A DNA stretch of 64,000 bases, from NCBI RefSeq assembly GCF_000807855.2, contig NZ_JRYR02000001.1, forward strand, positions 3,720,246 to 3,784,245, in the 5' to 3' direction. Below, piece after piece: positions 55,723-64,000 of this stretch. Origin of the DNA: Flammeovirga pacifica (GTDB lineage: Bacteria; Bacteroidota; Bacteroidia; Cytophagales; Flammeovirgaceae). The notes below the pieces were generated by a model. That model ran no database searches. It saw only the letters and a program-made list of their open reading frames with translations, and was not told where the DNA came from. How positions within the stretch are numbered: position 1 is the first letter of the stretch; every line of letters begins with the position of its first letter. The position numbers and the translations under genes were made by a program.

Positions 55723-55850
55723 CACCCCCTTCAAACGGAAGGCGACCAATAAAAGACGTGAGTAGTCTTAATCTACAGTACTCTTTTATTTGACATAATG
55801 TAAAGAAGAACAGCAATTCAAATTAAAATCCAAATGAAATTTAATTAGTC

Positions 55851-55880
55851 TTGCATATTAAAAATCTCTTCTTACCTTTG
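55851..55880 (+). promoter_or_regulatory. rRNA operon promoter P2
   Basis: TTG at 55851-55853, 19 bases, TAccTTTG at 55873-55880. The -7 element and the bases after it repeat those of P1, so the two are a tandem pair 158 bases apart. The leader to the 16S start is about 210 bases. Confidence 0.85.
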
Positions 55881-56097
55881 CACTCGCTTCTGGAAGACAG
55901 AGGTACACAAAAACTCTGAATGGGAGTTTTAAAAACTTGAAACATAGTTCATTGAGAGTAGAATCTCAGACGTTCTTTTGATGTATCGAAAAGTAATTAC
56001 AAGATCAGCGAAAGCGGATCCCAAAAAGGAAAATTTCTTTTATTCGTAGAGACAGGTATTTAACAACATTGATCTGATTGTAGATCTAAAGATTTTT

Positions 56098-57384
<1,287 letters not shown>

Positions 57385-57425
57385 TCGTATAACTTCGTAT
57401 AATGTATGCTAACGAAGTTATTACG
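57385..57425 (+). other. 454 Titanium paired-end linker (loxP-derived) left in the assembly
   Basis: The 41 bases carry a loxP left arm (ATAACTTCGTATA), the loxP spacer ATGTATGC, and the right arm with one T missing, flanked by TCGT on the left and TACG on the right. With the missing base restored, this is the 42-base linker used for 454 Titanium paired-end libraries, as I remember it. It joins the interior of 16S to the interior of 23S. It is library-construction DNA, not part of the organism. Confidence 0.93.
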
Positions 57426-60091
<2,666 letters not shown>

Positions 60092-60166
60092 TTTCTTCGG
60101 TTGGTGGCTCCTTTATGGAGACACTGACAAGTTTTTACCATTCGCAGTCGATGATATTAAGACATT

Positions 60167-60277
60167 GCTGGTGCCAATGACGTAAGTGTTCACCTCTTCC
60201 CATCCCGAACAGAGCAGTTAAGCCTTACAGTGCTGATGGTACTGGGTTAACCCCCGGGAGAGTAAGTCGGCGCCACA
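60167..60277 (+). rRNA. rrf: 5S ribosomal RNA
   Basis: About 111 bases. The terminal stem TGGTGCC (60169-60175) pairs with GGCGCCA (60269-60275). The central CACCTCTTCCCATCCCGAAC and GAGAGTAAGTCG segments are typical 5S. Ends about 14 bases before the operon terminator. Confidence 0.93.
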
Positions 60278-60290
60278 TTCAATAAATATA

Positions 60291-60329
60291 AAAGGTTAGT
60301 TAACACAAGATGTTGACTAACCTTTTTTT
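60291..60329 (+). terminator. rRNA operon terminator
   Basis: AAAGGTTAGTtAACA / TGTTgACTAACCTTT hairpin followed by a run of T. Confidence 0.9.
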
Positions 60330-60403
60330 GTGAAAAATATCTAATAAATTGTTAATCAGTAATTTATAATAAAAAAGTACTATTATTTTAAAGTATTGAT
60401 TAT

Positions 60404-60411
60404 TACCTTTG
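60404..60411 (+). promoter_or_regulatory. -7 promoter element for the HU-family gene
   Basis: Perfect TAccTTTG, but no TTG at the expected distance. If used, the leader is about 90 bases and contains a small hairpin (GAAC / GTTC around 60430-60447). Confidence 0.5.
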
Positions 60412-60504
60412 TAAGTACAATTTAGGCTAACGAACTTTTAGTAGTTCTCTCTAAATGAGGGTAGTATTAAAAGAGCAATCTTATAAATATAAAAAATCAC
60501 TAAA

Positions 60505-60855
60505 GTGACTAAAGCAGAAGTAATCACAGAAATTCTCAGAAAAATTGAGAAGCGTCAAGAAGCACAGACTTCGAATGCAGCGACAATGGTAGAAGTAGAT
60601 AAGGAAATTGTAGGTCAAGTTCTGGAAGACTTCTTCAACGTTGTAAAAGACAAAATGGCTGAAGGTAATAATATCTATATCCGTCGTTTTGGTAGCTTTG
60701 TAAATAAGAAGCGTGCGTCTAAGAAAGGTAGAGACATCTCTAGAGGTGAAATCATTCCTATTCCAGAGCACTTTATTCCTAGCTTCAAACCTTCTAAAGA
60801 GTTTGTTGAAAAAATCAAAGGAAGTGATAAAGTTCGTTTGATTAACGAGAACTAA
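60505..60855 (+). CDS. HU/IHF-family DNA-binding protein (GTG start)
   Basis: 116 residues. Begins with GTG: MTKAEVITEILRKI is the standard opening of the family. The beta-arm region reads IYIRRFGSFVNKKRASKKGRDISRGEIIPIPEHFIPSFKPSKEF, as in HU/IHF DNA-bending dimers. A longer loop (EKRQEAQTSNAATMVEV) near the N-terminus differs from classic 90-residue HU and is common in Bacteroidota. Role: nucleoid architecture. Followed by a terminator. Confidence 0.95.
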   Translation: MTKAEVITEILRKIEKRQEAQTSNAATMVEVDKEIVGQVLEDFFNVVKDKMAEGNNIYIRRFGSFVNKKRASKKGRDISRGEIIPIPEHFIPSFKPSKEFVEKIKGSDKVRLINEN

Positions 60856-60877
60856 ACTTTATTGATAAGAAATTTTT

Positions 60878-60916
60878 AAATTGTCCACTCTTTACTAAAG
60901 AGTGGACAATTTTTTT
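60878..60916 (+). terminator. Terminator after the HU gene
   Basis: AAATTGTCCACTCTTT / AAAGAGTGGACAATTT perfect hairpin followed by T run. Confidence 0.92.
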
Positions 60917-60930
60917 AATAGATAATTATA

Positions 60931-61809
60931 ATGGGAAAAAAACAATACATACTCATTTTTTCAGGAGTTGTACTCATCATCTTATTTGCTTTGTTACCTA
61001 AAGCTGTAATTGTTGATAACACTGAATCCATAGACACTGATAGTAATACAGCAGAAGTTCATACAGAGGACGACGGACATGATCATAGTGATCATGACCA
61101 TGCCAATGAACATACACCTAATGCTGCAATGAATGCTCACGACAAACTTCCTGCTGACACTCAAAATACATTAGATTCTTTAGAGCATGAATTCTCGATT
61201 GCTAAATCTTCAAGTAATAAATCTACAATTGCGAATACTGCTTATAACTTATTGATTGGAATGAACAAATTTGATCAAGCAGCAGGATGGAAGTTAGCCT
61301 CATATGGTCAAAGTAATAATGAAGAAGAACTGAAAGCGGGAGCAGATGCTTATTATCAAGCATATACATTTGCAATGAGCGAACAAAAATCTGCAAAGAT
61401 GGCTAAACTTGCTCGTGAAAATTATGAAAAATACATCAAAGTACACGGGGAAGATTTAGATGCAAAAGTAAAAATAGGTATGACCTATGTGGTATCTGAG
61501 GCTCCGATGCAAGGTATTATGATGATCAGAGAGGTGATTGCAAAAGATCCAGATCATCAGCTAGCATTATCAAGCTTAGGGGTATTATCTATACAATCAG
61601 GACAATACGATAAAGCGATACAAAGATTTGAAAAAATCAAAAAGTTATATCCTGAAGATATGGAATCACGCTTCTATTTGGCTATAGCATTGAATAATTC
61701 AGGTAAAAAAGAAGAGGCAATTAAGGAGATGAAATACATTCGTAAAAATGCTGATACTGAGGAAATTCGACTATCAGCAACTCAAACTTTAGCAGAATGG
61801 GATAATTAA
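60931..61809 (+). CDS. Membrane-anchored, His-rich tetratricopeptide-repeat protein
   Basis: 292 residues. N-terminal membrane helix (YILIFSGVVLIILFALL, ~6-22), then a periplasmic His/Asp-rich segment (DDGHDHSDHDHANEH, ~47-61) that could bind metal ions. After a linker, TPR-like helices fill ~150-290, including two clear repeats (HQLALSSLGVLSIQSGQYDKAIQRFEKIKKLYPED, SRFYLAIALNNSGKKEEAIKE). TPRs mediate protein contacts; the partner is unknown. Starts 15 bases after the HU terminator stem. Confidence 0.82.
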   Translation: MGKKQYILIFSGVVLIILFALLPKAVIVDNTESIDTDSNTAEVHTEDDGHDHSDHDHANEHTPNAAMNAHDKLPADTQNTLDSLEHEFSIAKSSSNKSTIANTAYNLLIGMNKFDQAAGWKLASYGQSNNEEELKAGADAYYQAYTFAMSEQKSAKMAKLARENYEKYIKVHGEDLDAKVKIGMTYVVSEAPMQGIMMIREVIAKDPDHQLALSSLGVLSIQSGQYDKAIQRFEKIKKLYPEDMESRFYLAIALNNSGKKEEAIKEMKYIRKNADTEEIRLSATQTLAEWDN

Positions 61810-61949
61810 TGTGAATAAGATTAGAATATTTTGATATAAATTCGTTTTTATCCAAATATTCCCTTAAATTGCGCACTCGTTTGATGGACAACTATGTGTT
61901 TGTCAGATGAGTTAGAGAAAAGATTTCAAACAATTTAAACTGTAAGAAT

Positions 61950-62039
61950 ATGCCTTGCGGTAAGAAAAGAAAAAGACATAAGATCGCGACTCACAAGAGA
62001 AAGAAAAGACTTAGAAAGAACAGACACAAGAAAAAGTAA
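61950..62039 (+). CDS. 29-residue COX24/AURKAIP1 (mS38-like) basic ribosomal protein
   Basis: Short ORF ATG 61950 to TAA 62039: MPCGKKRKRHKIATHKRKKR followed by LRKNRHKKK. About 60% of residues are Lys, Arg or His. It matches the AURKAIP1/COX24 C-terminal domain proteins found in almost all Bacteroidota, relatives of mitochondrial small-subunit protein mS38. Assignment as a small-subunit ribosomal protein follows from that family. Its own terminator follows. Confidence 0.9.
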   Translation: MPCGKKRKRHKIATHKRKKRLRKNRHKKK

Positions 62040-62067
62040 TGTTCTAGTCGCAGCTTACAAAAAACAG

Positions 62068-62103
62068 AACCTTGCTCAAGTTTTTCTTGGACAAGGTTTT
62101 TCC
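62068..62103 (+). terminator. Terminator after the COX24-like gene
   Basis: AACCTTGctCAAG / CTTGgaCAAGGTT hairpin with an imperfect centre, then TTTTCC. Confidence 0.7.
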
Positions 62104-62194
62104 TTATCTTAAGGAAACAAAAGTATCTAAACGTAGATACGCATACACATTGTATGTTAATTTAATTTATTGTCAACCTTAAACTTTTATTGAG

Positions 62195-63754
62195 TTGAGT
62201 AATGAACTAGTTATCAATTCAACGCAAGAGGGCAGCCGAATTGCTCTTATGCGAGATAAAGGTCTGGTAGAACTTCATTATGATAATGATGAAACAAAAT
62301 TTCAAGTAGGTGATATCTATCTTGGGGTAGTAAGAAAAGTAGTACCTGGCTTAAATGCCGCATTTATTGATATTGGGTACGATAAAGATGCTTTTCTTCA
62401 CTATTTGGATTTAGGTCCAAAAGTTAAATCACTCTTGAAATATATCAAGTTAGCACAAGGTAAACATCATAAGCATGTTACTGAACACTTGAAACAGTTT
62501 CGTTTAGAACCTGAAATTGATAAGTTGGGTAAAATCAACGATGTACTGAAACAAAATCAAAAGATTATGGTTCAGGTCGTGAAAGAACCAATTTCAACAA
62601 AAGGTCCTAGATTATCATGTGAGTTGTCGTTGGCAGGTAGGTATTTAGTTTTAGTGCCATTTAGTAACACAGTAAATATTTCTAAGAAAATTACTGATGC
62701 AAGTGAAAGAAAAAGACTTCTTAAACTTGTAAACTCTATTAAACCCGAAAATTTTGGGGTAATTATTAGAACAGTTGCTGAAGGCCAAGAAGCACCCGAA
62801 CTTAACAAAGACCTTATGGATTTGGTCACAAAGTGGGGAGAAGGTGTTGAAAAACTAAAAGTTGCCAAGCCGCGAGAAAAGGTGATCGGAGAAATGAACC
62901 GCGCTACATCTATGTTAAGAGATATTCTTAACGAATCATTCGACAGTATTACTGTTGATGATAAAGATATGTACGATGAAATTCGAAGATTCATCCAGCA
63001 AATTGCACCAGACAAAACCGGAATTGTAAAACACTACACCGGAAAGACCAAGCTTTTTGAACACACAGGTATTGAAAAGCAATTAAAGACACTCTTTGGT
63101 CAAACTGTTAGCTTAGGAAGTGGAGGGTATTTGGTGATTGAACATACCGAAGCACTACATGTTATTGATGTTAACAGTGGTAATAAGTCGAATGCAGAGA
63201 ATAACCAGGAAGCTACTGCATTCAACGTGAACTTAGAAGCGGCTACCGAAATCGCCCGTCAATTGCGCTTGCGTGATATGGGAGGTATCATTGTCATTGA
63301 CTTCATAGATATGAAGAAGGCTGAACACAAGCAAAAGTTGTATCAGCATATGAAGCAAGAAATGAAGGCGGACCGTTCAAAACACACAGTTCTACCATTG
63401 AGCAAGTTTGGCTTAATGCAGATCACAAGGCAACGAGTGAGACCTGAATTAAGTATCGTAACTAAAGAGAAGTGCCCAACTTGTAACGGAACAGGAAAAA
63501 TTACAGCTTCAATCGCGATCGCTGATCAAGTAGAGGCAGAAGTAATGTACCTTTTAGAGAAACAAAATGGCCAAAAGTTAAAACTTGGCGTACACCCGTA
63601 TCTCTATTCTTACTTTACAGGAGGTTTCCCTTCTCGAAGAATGAAGTGGTTCTTCAGCCATTTCAAATGGATCAAAATATTTGAGGATTCTTCATTAGCT
63701 TTATCCGAATACAAATTCTTTGATCATCATGATGAAGAAATTTCTTTAAAATGA
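62195..63754 (+). CDS. rng: Ribonuclease G/E family (TTG start)
   Basis: 519 residues. Starts with TTG: MSNELVINSTQEGSRIAL is the usual N-terminus and no ATG precedes it. S1 domain at ~35-130 (FQVGDIYLGVVRKVVPGLNAAFIDIGYDKDAFLH). Catalytic DNase I-like region: HVIDVNSG and RDMGGIIVIDFIDM supply the Mg2+-binding aspartates. Zn-link CPTCNGTG at ~431. This single-strand endoribonuclease processes rRNA and decays mRNA. There is no long RNase E C-terminal scaffold, so it is the RNase G form. Confidence 0.95.
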   Translation: MSNELVINSTQEGSRIALMRDKGLVELHYDNDETKFQVGDIYLGVVRKVVPGLNAAFIDIGYDKDAFLHYLDLGPKVKSLLKYIKLAQGKHHKHVTEHLKQFRLEPEIDKLGKINDVLKQNQKIMVQVVKEPISTKGPRLSCELSLAGRYLVLVPFSNTVNISKKITDASERKRLLKLVNSIKPENFGVIIRTVAEGQEAPELNKDLMDLVTKWGEGVEKLKVAKPREKVIGEMNRATSMLRDILNESFDSITVDDKDMYDEIRRFIQQIAPDKTGIVKHYTGKTKLFEHTGIEKQLKTLFGQTVSLGSGGYLVIEHTEALHVIDVNSGNKSNAENNQEATAFNVNLEAATEIARQLRLRDMGGIIVIDFIDMKKAEHKQKLYQHMKQEMKADRSKHTVLPLSKFGLMQITRQRVRPELSIVTKEKCPTCNGTGKITASIAIADQVEAEVMYLLEKQNGQKLKLGVHPYLYSYFTGGFPSRRMKWFFSHFKWIKIFEDSSLALSEYKFFDHHDEEISLK

Positions 63755-63768
63755 TTTTAAGCTTCTAT

Positions 63769-63807
63769 CACACAAGATGTGGTGGAAGCTTTTCTTTTAT
63801 CTTTATA
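63769..63807 (+). terminator. Terminator after ribonuclease G
   Basis: AAGCTTCtatCACA / TGTGgtgGAAGCTT hairpin followed by TTCTTTT. A second inverted repeat (AATACATGA / TTCATGTATT, about 63812-63837) lies just beyond. Confidence 0.75.
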
Positions 63808-63928
63808 TATGAATACATGATAAGATATTCATGTATTTGTTGTGTTATTTCATGATTTTCCTAAGAGTTAATATCTTGAACAGACCTTTTATTCTGTAGA
63901 GAAAATCAAAATCAAATGTTGAATCGTT

Positions 63929-64000
63929 ATGTCAAAATTTAGTAACTTAATAAATACTTCAGAAGTACCTGTATTAGTTGATTTTTATGCCGATTGGTGC
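63929..64000 (+). CDS. Thioredoxin family protein, 5' part only (cut by window edge)
   Basis: The first 24 codons read MSKFSNLINTSEVPVLVDFYADWC. VLVDFYADWC is the strand leading into the thioredoxin CGPC active site, whose first cysteine is the last visible residue. Probably the general thioredoxin; the rest lies beyond the window. Confidence 0.85.
   Translation, partial: MSKFSNLINTSEVPVLVDFYADWC

Noticed and set aside
57385-57425. A natural loxP/Cre recombination site or phage attachment site in the rRNA operon
   Set aside because: The outer bases match the commercial 454 linker, not phage P1 flanks, and the site interrupts two essential RNAs in mid-gene.

Overview
The window looks like chromosome from a low-GC marine member of the Bacteroidota, most likely a Cytophagales relative of Flammeovirga. 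The genus is an inference; the phylum is well supported. The evidence is a large set of type IX secretion system (T9SS) cargo proteins with SprB repeats, a type A and a type B sorting domain, PorP/SprF and GWxTD proteins, a tiny COX24-like protein, and promoters of the Bacteroidota form TTG-N19-TAnnTTTG. There is no CRISPR array, intact IS element or tRNA.

Layout. Positions 1-2100 hold the tail of an unrecognised gene and guaA, each closed by a terminator. Positions 2126-32695 are a run of twelve same-strand genes with gaps of at most 74 bases: a 2570-residue SprB-repeat protein, a 1214-residue FG-GAP/Ig protein with a type B sorting domain, a PorP/SprF-OmpA fusion, three related small secreted proteins, a beta-barrel protein, a giant beta-rich secreted protein, a fibronectin-III protein, and a 1967-residue polymorphic toxin (FN3, coiled coil, HExxH metallopeptidase-like region, hydrophobic segment, HINT autoprotease, AHH-type nuclease) followed by two probable immunity-type genes. 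I read this as a surface adhesion/secretion locus joined to a contact-toxin module. It is the best candidate here for an undescribed system.

Positions 33067-55619 are mostly housekeeping genes: a UPF0145 protein with a 45-residue membrane protein, an RDD protein, an isolated nuoB-nuoC pair, hemC, an ArsR regulator, a SpoU methyltransferase, rdgB, a GNAT protein, a YciO/Sua5 protein, a UDP-glucuronate decarboxylase, a TerB-like protein, lipB, aroA, marC, GWxTD, hisB, DUF2911, a GT51-like protein, uvrC, a Kir channel, an aldo/keto reductase and a five-PAS histidine kinase. Well-formed terminators and several good promoters separate the units.

Positions 55690-60330 hold an rRNA operon with two promoters. 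It is broken in this assembly: the 16S gene stops about 250 bases early and is joined directly to the inside of the 23S gene by 41 bases that match the loxP-containing linker used in 454 Titanium paired-end libraries, with one base missing. The 16S 3' end (including the anti-Shine-Dalgarno), the spacer with any tRNAs, and roughly the first 180 bases of 23S are absent. This is a sequencing or assembly artefact, not biology.

The end of the window carries an HU-family gene (GTG start), a His-rich TPR protein, a 29-residue COX24/mS38-like ribosomal protein, ribonuclease G (TTG start), and the first 24 codons of a thioredoxin cut by the window edge.
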